Source: JBHJOF01 sp050330055 (GTDB lineage Bacteria > Pseudomonadota > Alphaproteobacteria > Kiloniellales > JAKSDN01). From it: DNA of 31,308 bases. Position numbers and translations under genes: made by a program. Below are positions 1 to 7,564 of this stretch, in pieces. The stretch covers positions 1 through 31,308 of the forward strand of contig JBHJOF010000173.1 in NCBI GenBank assembly GCA_050330055.1, written 5' to 3'. How positions within the stretch are numbered: position 1 is the stretch's first letter; the number at the start of each line of letters is the position of its first letter. Below the pieces are notes generated by a model. It saw only the letters and a list, made by a program, of their open reading frames with translations. It searched no databases and was not told the origin of the DNA.

Positions 1-297
1 TGGCCGGCCCGGATGACATCGAGACTTCCAGCGCCAGAACGCCTTGAAGCCACCCCTGTGCCACCGCACTACAGTTGCTGGCTTAATGATAACGATCGAA
101 TTCAGGACACCCGGCCACAGCCGGTAGAGCCAGACCAATAGAACCCGATCAGCATTCCGAAGCCGCAGCCTTCCTGGAGATTGGCGCCGCACAATGTTGA
201 GCTGATGCCGCAGGGCAAGGTTTTCGGCCCACAGCCGCTCACGCGACTTGAGCCACGAGCCGACAATCCACCACAACGCTCTTGTGAGCTCGATCAT
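1..297 (-). CDS. Integrase-core (DDE) transposase, N-terminal part, cut by window edge
   Basis: This minus-strand frame is open from an ATG at 297 to the window edge (99 codons, no stop). It reads a hydrophobic start (ALWWIVGSWLKSRERLWAEN), then LALRHQLNIVRRQ, then ADRVLLVWLYRLWPGV, and ends in KPATVVRWHRGGFKAFWRWKSR. That is the N-terminal pattern of the widespread integrase-core transposases annotated in many proteobacteria, ahead of the catalytic DDE core, which would lie beyond the window. The start is uncertain because no clear Shine-Dalgarno precedes 297; an in-frame TTG at 276 is an alternative. Whether the gene is intact cannot be judged. It suggests that the left boundary is accessory DNA. 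Confidence 0.75.
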   Translation of the reverse strand, partial: MIELTRALWWIVGSWLKSRERLWAENLALRHQLNIVRRQSPGRLRLRNADRVLLVWLYRLWPGVLNSIVIIKPATVVRWHRGGFKAFWRWKSRCHPGRP

Positions 298-711
298 CGA
301 CCGAGATCATATCACACATCTCCGAGTCGCTGAGAATCGGCCCCGGATGGCATTTTCGGTAGGGACAGGGCCGTCTCCACCGGCATGTGGAGCGCCGAGC
401 ACAACCCCACCCCCGCCGAAAAAAAGCCCCGCAGGACCGCCCGCGCAAGGCGTGGCGCAGCCTGATCTCCCTGTTCAAACGCGGCACCCGCTGCCTTCAG
501 GCCATCTTCCAAATCTTCCAGCCCCTCCCGCCACTGTGGAGCATATGGAGAAACTGAGGGATGGTAAGAGATGTGAGGAGACGTAGGCTAACAGGCGGAG
601 TATAATATACTAAGTGGCAGGTCTCGGCTCCCTCGCAGCCGGCGGTTGAGCCGCGCGTCAGGTTATGCATGGGCCGTGACCAGGCAAATCCGCGGTTCAG
701 GGGGAATGATT
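298..711. other. Intergenic stretch, no convincing gene
   Basis: Short open frames on both strands here have no recognisable domain and overlap one another. A perfect -10 hexamer (TATAAT, 601-606) lies about 110 bases upstream of the DUF2189 start at 712, but no good -35 sits 16-18 bases before it, so it is only a weak promoter candidate. Confidence 0.4.
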
Positions 712-1560
712 ATGCCCCACATCCGAAACCCCATTGAGTGGGCGGCGGACGAACTCCGCTATGGCGCGCGGCACGCCGGATCGACCGGCCACTCCATACA
801 CGGCGGCCAGGGAGCCCCGGCGATCCGTCGCATCGCCGTCACCGACCTCAGGGAGGTCCTGAGGAAAGGCCTCGACGACTTCGGGGCCTGCCGGACTGAT
901 GTTGTCTTCCTCTGTATCATCTATCCCGTCGCCGGGCTCATCCTGGCCCGCTTCGCGTTCGACGCCAACCTGCTGCCGCTCTTGTTTCCGCTCGCCTCCG
1001 GCTTTGCGCTCATCGGCCCCGTGGCGGCGGTCGGCCTCTACGAGATGAGCCGGGAGCGCGAACAGGGTACCAACGTCAGCTGGGCCCACGCCTTCGGCAT
1101 GGTCCGCGCACCTTCGTTCGGCGCGATTGTCGTGCTGGGCCTGGTGTTGCTGGCCATCTTTCTGCTCTGGCTCGGCGCGGCGCAGATGATCTACATGCTC
1201 ACCCTGGGACCGGAGCCGCCGGCCTCGGTCGCTGCCTTTGTCGACGACGTCTTCACCACCGGCGCGGGCTGGGCCATGATCGTGATCGGCGTGGGTGTGG
1301 GTTTCCTTTTCGCCGTCGCGGTGCTGGCGATCAGCGTGGTGTCGTTTCCGCTGCTGTTGGATCGCGACGTTGGGCTCGGCATGGCGGTCGGGACATCGAT
1401 CCGCAGTGTTTTGGCGAACCCGATCCCCATGGCCGCCTGGGGACTGATCGTGGCCGGCGGCCTGGTGCTGGGGTCGATTCCCCTGTTCCTCGGCCTCATC
1501 ATCGTGATGCCTGTGCTCGGGCACGCCACCTGGCATTTGTATCGCAAAGTGGTGCGGTAA
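712..1560 (+). CDS. DUF2189 family integral membrane protein (copy 1)
   Basis: This 282-residue inner-membrane protein matches the DUF2189 family in its hallmark segments: IRRIAVTDLREVLRKG near the N-terminus, FPLASGFALIGPVAAVGLYE, SVVSFPLLLDRD, and a C-terminal GHATWHLYRKVV. About six hydrophobic segments are visible. The start at 712 is chosen because a run of G at 700-704 gives a Shine-Dalgarno at normal distance; an ATG two codons earlier sits too close to it and a TTG at 646 lacks a site. The function of the family is unknown. It faces a paralogue end to end (1653-2489), with the two stop codons under 100 bases apart. Confidence 0.85.
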   Translation: MPHIRNPIEWAADELRYGARHAGSTGHSIHGGQGAPAIRRIAVTDLREVLRKGLDDFGACRTDVVFLCIIYPVAGLILARFAFDANLLPLLFPLASGFALIGPVAAVGLYEMSREREQGTNVSWAHAFGMVRAPSFGAIVVLGLVLLAIFLLWLGAAQMIYMLTLGPEPPASVAAFVDDVFTTGAGWAMIVIGVGVGFLFAVAVLAISVVSFPLLLDRDVGLGMAVGTSIRSVLANPIPMAAWGLIVAGGLVLGSIPLFLGLIIVMPVLGHATWHLYRKVVR

Positions 1561-1573
1561 CGGCTTCGTCCGG

Positions 1574-1637
1574 CTGGTGCAGGCACCAGTCTCGACTCTC
1601 TTTGCGGGCTCTTGCCTGCTCCCACAGGGCCTGGGAG
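1574..1637. terminator. Two hairpins between convergent DUF2189 genes
   Basis: The 92-base gap between the convergent stops holds two inverted repeats. One has 7-base arms (CTGGTGC 1574-1580, GCACCAG 1583-1589) and a 2-base loop. The other has 6-base arms (CTCCCA 1619-1624, TGGGAG 1632-1637) and a 7-base loop. Neither is followed by a proper T tract, so use as a bidirectional terminator is inferred from position. Confidence 0.35.
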
Positions 1638-1652
1638 CGTTGCTGCGCGCCG

Positions 1653-2489
1653 TCAATTGCTGGAATAGCTGTTCGTCTTGAAAGCCCCATTGGCGGGCTT
1701 CACAACCTTGCGATAGAGATGCCAGCTCGAATGTCCAAGCACCGGCAGCACGACTGCTAGACCGACAAAAAGGGGCAAGGAGCCGACGAGCAAGGCGCTG
1801 GCGATGATGAGGCTCCAGATCGCCATCGTCACCGGGTTCGCGAGAACCGCACGTATCGACGTGCAAACCGCAGTTACGACGCTAGCGTCCCGATCCAGAA
1901 GCAGCGGAAAAGACACCACGCTGAGAGTGAAGACGACCACTGCGAAAAGGAAGCCGACACCGCAGCCAATGGCGATAAGCGCCCAGCCAGACGGGGTCGT
2001 GAAGACCTGGCGGATGAACTCCTCAATCGACAGTGGCACTGCACTGCCGAAGATATGCTCGTAAATGGCCTTTGCCGTGAGCAGCCATGCGAAGTAGATG
2101 ACCATCAGCACGACGCTAAGATCCGCGATGGCCCCGATGGACGGGGATCGGAGGACGTCGAAGGCATGCCACCGGGAGATGTCGAGACCCAGCTCGCGAC
2201 GCCGGCTCAGCTCGTAGAGCCCAATGGCAACCAGCGGACCGATCAGGGTGTAGCCGGCAAAGAGCGGAAACACCAGAGGCAGCATGTCGTATCCGGCGTA
2301 GGTCCGGGCGGCTATGAGGGTGACGATGGGATAGATCGCGCAAAGGAAGATCAGGTGGGTCGGCATCGCCTTGAAGTCGGCGATGCCGCGGGCCAAGGCG
2401 TCCTGGAGGTCCGCCGTGCTGATCTTGCGGACCACAGGCTGACTAGGCCTATGCGCGCCGGTATCGAGATTCGGCTTTTCATGTGCCAT
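1653..2489 (-). CDS. DUF2189 family integral membrane protein (copy 2)
   Basis: This 278-residue polytopic membrane protein is paralogous to the gene at 712-1560. Shared segments include RKISTADLQDALARGIADF, FPLFAGYTLIGPLVAIGLYE, SVVSFPLLLDRD, SIRAVLANP and GHSSWHLYRKVV. The core between the first and last shared motif has the same length in both, so they arose by duplication, and they are now convergent. The C-terminus carries an extra polar tail (about 15 residues after YRKVV). The start at 2489 opens MAHEKPNLDTG, a soluble N-terminal tail of about 20 residues before the conserved domain. Function is unknown. Confidence 0.85.
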   Translation of the reverse strand: MAHEKPNLDTGAHRPSQPVVRKISTADLQDALARGIADFKAMPTHLIFLCAIYPIVTLIAARTYAGYDMLPLVFPLFAGYTLIGPLVAIGLYELSRRRELGLDISRWHAFDVLRSPSIGAIADLSVVLMVIYFAWLLTAKAIYEHIFGSAVPLSIEEFIRQVFTTPSGWALIAIGCGVGFLFAVVVFTLSVVSFPLLLDRDASVVTAVCTSIRAVLANPVTMAIWSLIIASALLVGSLPLFVGLAVVLPVLGHSSWHLYRKVVKPANGAFKTNSYSSN

Positions 2490-2697
2490 CGCCGCGCCTC
2501 ATGCGCTACTCGCCCCAGCGGACGCAACGCCAGAGGTGGCACAAAGCGAGCGCTCGGGCCGCCGGTCACCTGAGGCTGCGAGCCCTTGAGCGGCTCGATT
2601 ATAGGCTCCTCGCGGGGCCCTGTCGCCTTCCCTTTGCGCTCGCTTTGCGCGCCGCCCGCGGAGCTCCGAGATGCTGGCCGGGTTGGGTTGTTTCGGC

Positions 2698-2726
2698 GTT
2701 CGGCTTCGCCAATATTCGTTTATACT
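2698..2726 (+). promoter_or_regulatory. Candidate promoter for the small-protein/cupredoxin run
   Basis: TATACT at 2721-2726 is a good -10 hexamer in a locally AT-rich patch, 38 bases upstream of the ATG at 2764. The -35 position (around 2698-2703) is poor, so the promoter is weak or needs an activator. No other promoter-like site is evident between 2490 and 2763. Confidence 0.3.
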
Positions 2727-2763
2727 GGATTGCGACGCGAGGTTCTGAAGGGGTTGAACGGTC

Positions 2764-2868
2764 ATGACGGAGGAGTTTCAGCACAAGAACGTAGGGATCG
2801 TGGCAGGGATCATCGGCGCAGTTGTCCTCTTGTTGGGATTGGGTGGCCTTGTTCTGCATCTGTCATGA
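2764..2868 (+). CDS. 34-residue single-span membrane miniprotein
   Basis: The frame reads MTEEFQHKNVG followed by one hydrophobic helix (residues about 12-32, rich in I, V, L and G) and ends HLS. A Shine-Dalgarno-like AAGGGG (2748-2753) lies 10 bases before the ATG. The acidic/polar N-terminus, single transmembrane span and tiny size recall small accessory subunits of respiratory complexes. It starts a same-strand run with 2918-3088, the cupredoxin-like gene and the large membrane protein, and lies one gene group away from the oxidase operon. The family is not recognised; being a real gene is inferred from the ribosome site and the membrane-like composition. Confidence 0.5.
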   Translation: MTEEFQHKNVGIVAGIIGAVVLLLGLGGLVLHLS

Positions 2869-2917
2869 GCAGCTAGCCTGATCCGGTGGAGCAACAGCCT
2901 GCCAGCGGGAGATCGGA

Positions 2918-3088
2918 ATGCTGATCTCACCAGCCTTGGCAGCACACGGCGTGGCTGACACCGGTAGCTCCGGTGGTGCCATCGCGCTGTTGATTATCCT
3001 GGCGGTCGTTATCGGTCTCTTTTTTGCCTATATGGCTCTAAGAAAGTGGCGCGAACGCGCGCAAGAGAGAGATCGAAGCAGCAAATAG
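2918..3088 (+). CDS. 56-residue membrane protein with one transmembrane span
   Basis: This small ORF reads MLISPALAAHGVADTG, a Gly/Ser-rich linker, one strong transmembrane helix (residues about 21-40) and a highly basic tail (LRKWRERAQERDRSSK). The basic tail after the span predicts an N-out/C-in topology. A GGGAGA site precedes the ATG. The first ten residues, ending ALAAHG, resemble a short signal or anchor. It follows the 34-residue miniprotein by 49 bases. No family is recognised. Confidence 0.5.
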   Translation: MLISPALAAHGVADTGSSGGAIALLIILAVVIGLFFAYMALRKWRERAQERDRSSK

Positions 3089-3281
3089 CGGCATCGCTGA
3101 GCACCGCGACCGACACCGCAGTTTGGGCAGACCCGTCCGAATGGAGCATCCGGCATCCGGCCATGCTGGGCCATTCGCTAGTGGAAGTCCCCGGAGTCGG
3201 GATGAATGCTCCTGAGTCGCGCCAAGTGAGTTACCAGCCGGCGACGGCGATGAGCGAGCGCAAAGGATAAGGCGGAGGCCA

Positions 3282-3662
3282 ATGGATACGACCCGGAGAC
3301 GCTGCCTGGCTTGGCTTGCTGCGGGACTGCCTTTAGCCGCTGTCCTGAGCGAGCCGGCTGGCGCCCAGAACAGCCCGCGCCGCGTGGTCGAGGTGCGGAT
3401 CGAAAATCGCAAGGTGGTCGAGCCAGCGGAGGCCATCCGGATTACCAAAGGAGAGGTGGTCGAGATTCTATGGACCAGCGATGAGACGGTGAAGCTGCAT
3501 CTGCACGGCTACGATATCGAGCTGCACGTCCAGTCCGGCGAGCCGGCCGCGATGGTCGTCGAAGGCCACGCGACCGGCCGGTTCCCCATCGCCAGCCACG
3601 GCTGGGGCGACGGTGGGCATGGACACGAAGCGCTGACCTACCTTGAAGTCTATCCCGACTGA
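3282..3662 (+). CDS. Tat-exported cupredoxin-fold protein, type I copper Cys absent
   Basis: The protein has 126 residues. The N-terminus (MDTTRRRCLAWLAAGLPLAA, cleavage probably after AGA near residue 28) has an Arg-rich n-region before the hydrophobic stretch and looks like a twin-arginine signal, consistent with export of a folded metalloprotein. The mature part has the beta pattern of a cupredoxin-like domain with VVEILWTSDETVKLHLHGYD and a late His-rich loop (ASHGWGDGGHGHEALTYLEV). No Cys exists after the signal peptide, so the classical type I ligand set is incomplete; copper binding through His is possible but unproven. A strong AAGGCGGAGG site precedes the ATG. The next gene overlaps its last 20 bases, so the two are probably co-translated and functionally linked. 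Confidence 0.75.
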   Translation: MDTTRRRCLAWLAAGLPLAAVLSEPAGAQNSPRRVVEVRIENRKVVEPAEAIRITKGEVVEILWTSDETVKLHLHGYDIELHVQSGEPAAMVVEGHATGRFPIASHGWGDGGHGHEALTYLEVYPD

Positions 3663-5469
3663 GTTCGACATAGGGATCGCGCGGCGACTGTGCGTGGCGG
3701 CTCCAGCCGCCGCCTTGACGATCCTTCCTGGGGCCCGACCGGCGCAGGCGCACGCCTTTGGCCCGCGCTACGATCTACCCTTGCCGCTCGACCTATACCT
3801 CGCCGGCGCGGGCGCAGCGGTGGCCCTCTCCTTCGTGATCATGGCGTTCGTCTTTCGAGGGCGGCCCACGCACAGCGGCCAACTGCGGATTGATTTACTC
3901 CGATTCCGGCCGCTACGCGCCCTATTGCACCCGCTGACGATTTGCGGCCTTCAATGCCTTTCGCTCGCTTTATTCGTGTTGATCCTGATTGCCGGATTTC
4001 TCGGCACCCAAGACACGGCCAGGAACATCGCGCCCACCTTCGTGTGGATCATCTGGTGGGTAGGGTTCGCCTACCTGGCCGCACTGGTCGGCAACCTCTG
4101 GCCCGCAGTGAATCCTTGGTCAATCATCTTTACCGGCGTCGAGAGATTAGCTCGCCGGTTGGGAACGCGAAACGGAAGCATCTTGGGCCTTGCCTACCCC
4201 TCGTGGCTTGGAGCCTGGCCGGCGGCCGCGCTTTTTGGCCTCTTCGCCTGGTTCGAGCTGATCGCCGCGAGCGGGACAGTGCCTGGCATCCTGGCCACCG
4301 CGATCCTCATCTATTCGGGCCTCACCTGGCTCGCCATGGCCGCCTTCGGCCGGGACGTCTGGCTAAGCCGCGGCGAAGCCTTCTCACTTGCCTTCAGTGT
4401 ATTCGGCCGCTTCGCGCCGATCGGCAAGCCGGAACGGAATGCCCCCGGTAACCGGCCCAGTCACTGGTATCTGCGACCCTATGCCAGCGCCTTGGTGGTG
4501 GACAGGAGCTGCAGCTTGTCCATGACGGTCTTCGTTCTCGTGATGCTCTCGACGGTCACCTTCGACGGCTTCAAAGAAACGCCGCTCTGGGGTGATCTCC
4601 TGCAGGCGCTCGCCTTGGAGCCATCGCTTCATCCGTTGATTCGCACCCTGCACGATCTGGGATTCGATTTCCAGGTCGCGCTCGAGACCGTCTTGCTCGC
4701 TCTTTTCCCGCTGCTGTTCTTGCTGGTTTACCTGGGCTTTTCCTGGCTGACCAAGCAGGCAGCCGGCAGCCGGCTCGCGGTTACGGAGGTTGCCGGGTTC
4801 TTCGTGTTCTCACTGGTGCCGATCGCCATCGCCTACCATCTGGCACATTACCTTTCCTACCTGCTGATCGCCGGACAGTTCATCATCCCGCTCGCCTCCG
4901 ACCCCTTCGGGATCGGCTGGAACCTGTTCGGTACGGCAGATTATGCCGTTGATATCGGCATCATCGGCGCCCGGTTCGTTTGGCACACCGCTGTGGTCGC
5001 GATCGTCGTCGGACATGTCTTCGCGGTAGGCGTGGCGCATGTTACCGCGCTGAGGGTCTTTGAGACCGCCGGTGCGGCGCTCCGGAGTCAGTACCCCTTC
5101 TTGGTTCTGATGGTCAGCTACACGATGGTTAGCCTGTGGATTCTTTCCCAGCCGATCGTTGGCAGCCCCAGCCTGACTATGCTGCACGCGCCTTCAGGGA
5201 CGCTGTCTCTGGCGCCATTCGAGTTCCGGGAACTGTGCTTCAAGATGACAGTGCGAGAAGAGCTTCAATACGACTTTCAGTCCGATCACCCGCTCGAGTT
5301 CAACATTCACTACCACGATGGCCTGACGATCCACTATCCGGTAAGAATAGTGGAAACTGCGGCTGATAGCGGGCGATTCGTCCCGGAGAAGGACCAGTCC
5401 TATTGTCTGATGTGGCTCAACCGGAACCTCGCGAGAACGTCGCTGACGTATCGAATCACTGGGCCGTGA
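3643..5469 (+). CDS. Large polytopic membrane protein, resembles proteins annotated as fenitrothion hydrolase (FedB-like)
   Basis: This is a 608-residue protein with a signal-like N-terminus (cleavage near PAQA-HAFG) leading to HAFGPRYDLPLPLDLYLAGAG, then about ten or more hydrophobic segments up to residue about 510. The YDLPLPL..YL..GA opening and the NLWPAVNPW segment recall membrane proteins in actinobacteria and proteobacteria that databases often label fenitrothion hydrolase; that name is transferred from one pesticide-degradation study and may not describe this protein. The last 80 or so residues form a separate predicted beta-rich domain containing FNIHYHDGLTIHYPVR. The start is a TTG overlapping the cupredoxin-like gene by 20 bases; a GTG at 3694 would leave a shorter signal peptide. 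Confidence 0.65.
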   Translation: MKSIPTEFDIGIARRLCVAAPAAALTILPGARPAQAHAFGPRYDLPLPLDLYLAGAGAAVALSFVIMAFVFRGRPTHSGQLRIDLLRFRPLRALLHPLTICGLQCLSLALFVLILIAGFLGTQDTARNIAPTFVWIIWWVGFAYLAALVGNLWPAVNPWSIIFTGVERLARRLGTRNGSILGLAYPSWLGAWPAAALFGLFAWFELIAASGTVPGILATAILIYSGLTWLAMAAFGRDVWLSRGEAFSLAFSVFGRFAPIGKPERNAPGNRPSHWYLRPYASALVVDRSCSLSMTVFVLVMLSTVTFDGFKETPLWGDLLQALALEPSLHPLIRTLHDLGFDFQVALETVLLALFPLLFLLVYLGFSWLTKQAAGSRLAVTEVAGFFVFSLVPIAIAYHLAHYLSYLLIAGQFIIPLASDPFGIGWNLFGTADYAVDIGIIGARFVWHTAVVAIVVGHVFAVGVAHVTALRVFETAGAALRSQYPFLVLMVSYTMVSLWILSQPIVGSPSLTMLHAPSGTLSLAPFEFRELCFKMTVREELQYDFQSDHPLEFNIHYHDGLTIHYPVRIVETAADSGRFVPEKDQSYCLMWLNRNLARTSLTYRITGP

Positions 5470-5475
5470 GATCTT

Positions 5476-5489
5476 GCAGTGGCCACTGC
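5476..5489. other. Perfect 14-base palindrome in convergent intergenic gap
   Basis: GCAGTGGCCACTGC is self-complementary without a loop. It sits just after the stop at 5469 in the gap between the convergent membrane-protein gene and the oxidase operon. It could be a protein-binding site or part of a transcription end; no T tract follows. Nothing else convincing was seen in 5470-5700. Confidence 0.3.
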
Positions 5490-5700
5490 CGCCCGGGAAG
5501 GCATGGGCGATGACGAAAAGATCTGTGGAATCAAAAGCTTAAAGGAAAGTCACACACTCGAAGCCGCGTTTTTTCAATCTGCGGAAACTCGCGAGTCCAC
5601 TCCTGACCACTGATCTTCTTTGCGCTGCCCCTCGACCGTCCTCAATACCCGACGAGCGTCAAAAGATCCCCGAGGGAATTCAATCGTCAGCTCGCCATCC

Positions 5701-6102
5701 CTATGCGCCGTCCCGGAAGAACAACAGCCGCGTGATGAAGGTGTAATCCCCTTCGAGCGCTCCGATGGCGACGAACACCAAGACCAAGAGGGGCGGCACC
5801 ACGACGGCGTAGAGCAAGGCCAGGCGCTCCCACAGCATGTGCATGAAGACCGCGACGATCAGTCCGGCCTTCAGTATCATGAAGATGAGGATCAGCGACC
5901 ACCGGAGATAACCCTGGAAGTCCAGGTAGTCGACCATGTAGGAAGCGGCGCTTAGGACGAAGAGCCAGCCCCAGATCTGAAGGTATATGCCTATGGGATG
6001 CTGCTGGCCTTCGACATGCGCCTTCCCCCCCGCGTGCGTCCGGGCCGCGACAGGCCCCTGGCTGCCGCTACCTGTCTCTTCGCGCGCTTGCGCCTGTACC
6101 AT
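5701..6102 (-). CDS. Cytochrome c oxidase subunit IV family protein
   Basis: This is a 133-residue inner-membrane protein and the last gene of the oxidase operon. About 35 polar residues precede three transmembrane spans: YLQIWGWLFVLSAASYMVDY, WSLILIFMILKAGLIVAVFMHM and YAVVVPPLLVLVFVAIGAL. The motif LKAGLIVAVFMHM is typical of the prokaryotic cytochrome c oxidase subunit IV (CtaF/COX4-pro) family, which stabilises the catalytic core. The ATG at 6102 lies 11 bases after the subunit III stop, consistent with translational coupling. Confidence 0.85.
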   Translation of the reverse strand: MVQAQAREETGSGSQGPVAARTHAGGKAHVEGQQHPIGIYLQIWGWLFVLSAASYMVDYLDFQGYLRWSLILIFMILKAGLIVAVFMHMLWERLALLYAVVVPPLLVLVFVAIGALEGDYTFITRLLFFRDGA

Positions 6103-6113
6103 GCTTGCCTCTC

Positions 6114-6836
6114 TTACCAAAGATAGAACAGTGCGAAGATGAACACCCAGACCAGATCGACGAAGTGCCAGTACAGTCCCATGATCTCCACGGACTCGTA
6201 GTGCGACTTCCTGCTGGTGAAGAAGCCCGGCCGGCCGGTGTCGTAGTCCCCCCGCCAGACCTTTCGCGCAATGGCAATCAGGAAGATTACGCCGATGGTC
6301 ACGTGCGTGCCGTGGAAGCCGGTGATCATGAAGAAGCTCGAGCCGAACTGGGCCGCACCGAAGGGATTGCCCCAGGGACGCACACCATCCTGGATCAGCT
6401 TGGTCCACTCGAAGGCCTGCATGCCGACGAAGGTAGCGCCGAGCGCGGCGGTCACCAGCAGCATGATTGCGGTCTTCTTTCGGTCGCGGCGGTAGCCGAA
6501 GTTCACCGCCATGGCCATCGTGCCGCTGCTGCTGATCAGGATAAAGGTCATGATCGCGATCAGGATGAGCGGAATGTCGGCGCCGGCGATATGCAGCGCG
6601 AAGATCGCGCTGACATCGGGCCAAGGCACCGTCGTGGACATCCGCACCGTCATGTAGGAGAGCAGGAAGCAGCCGAAAATGAAGGTGTCGCTGACCAGGA
6701 AGATCCACATCATCGCCTTGCCCCAGGGGACATTCTTGAATGCCCGCTGGTCGGATGACCAATCCTCGACGAAGCCTTGCGCTCCGTCCGGCCGCTTGAG
6801 CAGCTCTCCGGTGTTCGTCAGCGCAGATTGTGCCAT
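6114..6836 (-). CDS. ctaE: Cytochrome c oxidase subunit III
   Basis: This 240-residue subunit III has several visible transmembrane segments. Typical features are the early KAMMWIFLVSDTFIFGCF segment with its conserved acidic residue, the ITGFHGTHVTIGVIFLI helix with the family His residues, and the C-terminal SVEIMGLYWHFVDLVWVFIF. Subunit III binds lipid and supports proton uptake into subunit I. The start at 6836 (MAQSAL) has an AAGAGGA site; an in-frame ATG at 6860 would add eight charged residues. It lies between a second, shorter subunit III-like gene upstream and subunit IV downstream. Confidence 0.9.
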   Translation of the reverse strand: MAQSALTNTGELLKRPDGAQGFVEDWSSDQRAFKNVPWGKAMMWIFLVSDTFIFGCFLLSYMTVRMSTTVPWPDVSAIFALHIAGADIPLILIAIMTFILISSSGTMAMAVNFGYRRDRKKTAIMLLVTAALGATFVGMQAFEWTKLIQDGVRPWGNPFGAAQFGSSFFMITGFHGTHVTIGVIFLIAIARKVWRGDYDTGRPGFFTSRKSHYESVEIMGLYWHFVDLVWVFIFALFYLW

Positions 6837-6865
6837 GTCCTCTTGGTCCCTCTTGCGCAACTTCC

Positions 6866-7486
6866 TTACGTAAACAACAGCAAGCCGAACAACACCAGCC
6901 AGATCACGAGCAGGAAGTGCCAGTAGACGGCGCAGAGCTCCACGCTCAGGCGCAGCCGGTCCAACTCAACGCGGACTCGCCACAGCTTGTCGCCCGTCCT
7001 GCCCCAGGCCACCAAGCCGCCCAACAGGTGCAGCCCGTGCAGCGCGGTGAGCAGGTAGAAGAAGGCGTTGGCCGGGTTCGTGGTCGCGAAATAACCCAAA
7101 GCGGCCAGCTCTTGCCAGGCCAGGAGCTGTCCGACCAGGAAGGCGAAGGCGAAAGCGCCGCCGACAAGCAGGCCGGCCTTGACGCCTTCGATCTCTCCCT
7201 GACGCGCGCTGACCGCCGCCCACTGCAAGCCGACGCTGCTCAAGATCAGGATGGCCGTGTTCAGCCACAACAGCCACGGCATGGGCAAGGGTCGCCAATC
7301 CGGGACGAACATGCGGTCAGCGTAGGCAACGACCAGAAGCGTGAACAGGAGTGCGATCACCGCCATGAGCACCCTGAGGCCAAGCGTCGCCGCGGGCAGG
7401 AGGAAGGCGCTGCGATCGTGCCGGTCGACGATCCGATGGTGGCCCGCCACCCACGGCTTTTCCATCAATTGCTGGAAGAGGCCCAT
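6866..7486 (-). CDS. Second, short subunit III-like heme-copper oxidase protein
   Basis: This 206-residue membrane protein has about five transmembrane spans. The C-terminal half carries the subunit III signatures NAFFYLLTALHGLHLLGGLVAW (aligning with the HGxH helix of subunit III) and LCAVYWHFLLVIWLVLF, the usual terminal helix. The N-terminal 40 residues are cytoplasmic and polar. Two consecutive subunit III-like genes are known from several caa3/aa3 clusters, where the polypeptides may form a split or doubled subunit. It lies 78 bases downstream of coxA and 29 bases upstream of the other subunit III. Which subunit III is incorporated cannot be read from sequence. Confidence 0.85.
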   Translation of the reverse strand: MGLFQQLMEKPWVAGHHRIVDRHDRSAFLLPAATLGLRVLMAVIALLFTLLVVAYADRMFVPDWRPLPMPWLLWLNTAILILSSVGLQWAAVSARQGEIEGVKAGLLVGGAFAFAFLVGQLLAWQELAALGYFATTNPANAFFYLLTALHGLHLLGGLVAWGRTGDKLWRVRVELDRLRLSVELCAVYWHFLLVIWLVLFGLLLFT

Positions 7487-7564
7487 GGCTAGCCTGCCCG
7501 GGCGCCCGCCGCCCCGGTCTGACAGGGGGCCAGGCGTGAGACCCCGTGCGCCATCACGCGCCCG

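Noticed and set aside
697..1866. Long minus-strand open frame opposite the first DUF2189 gene
   Set aside because: It is antisense to a good membrane protein, low complexity, and spans the convergent gap.
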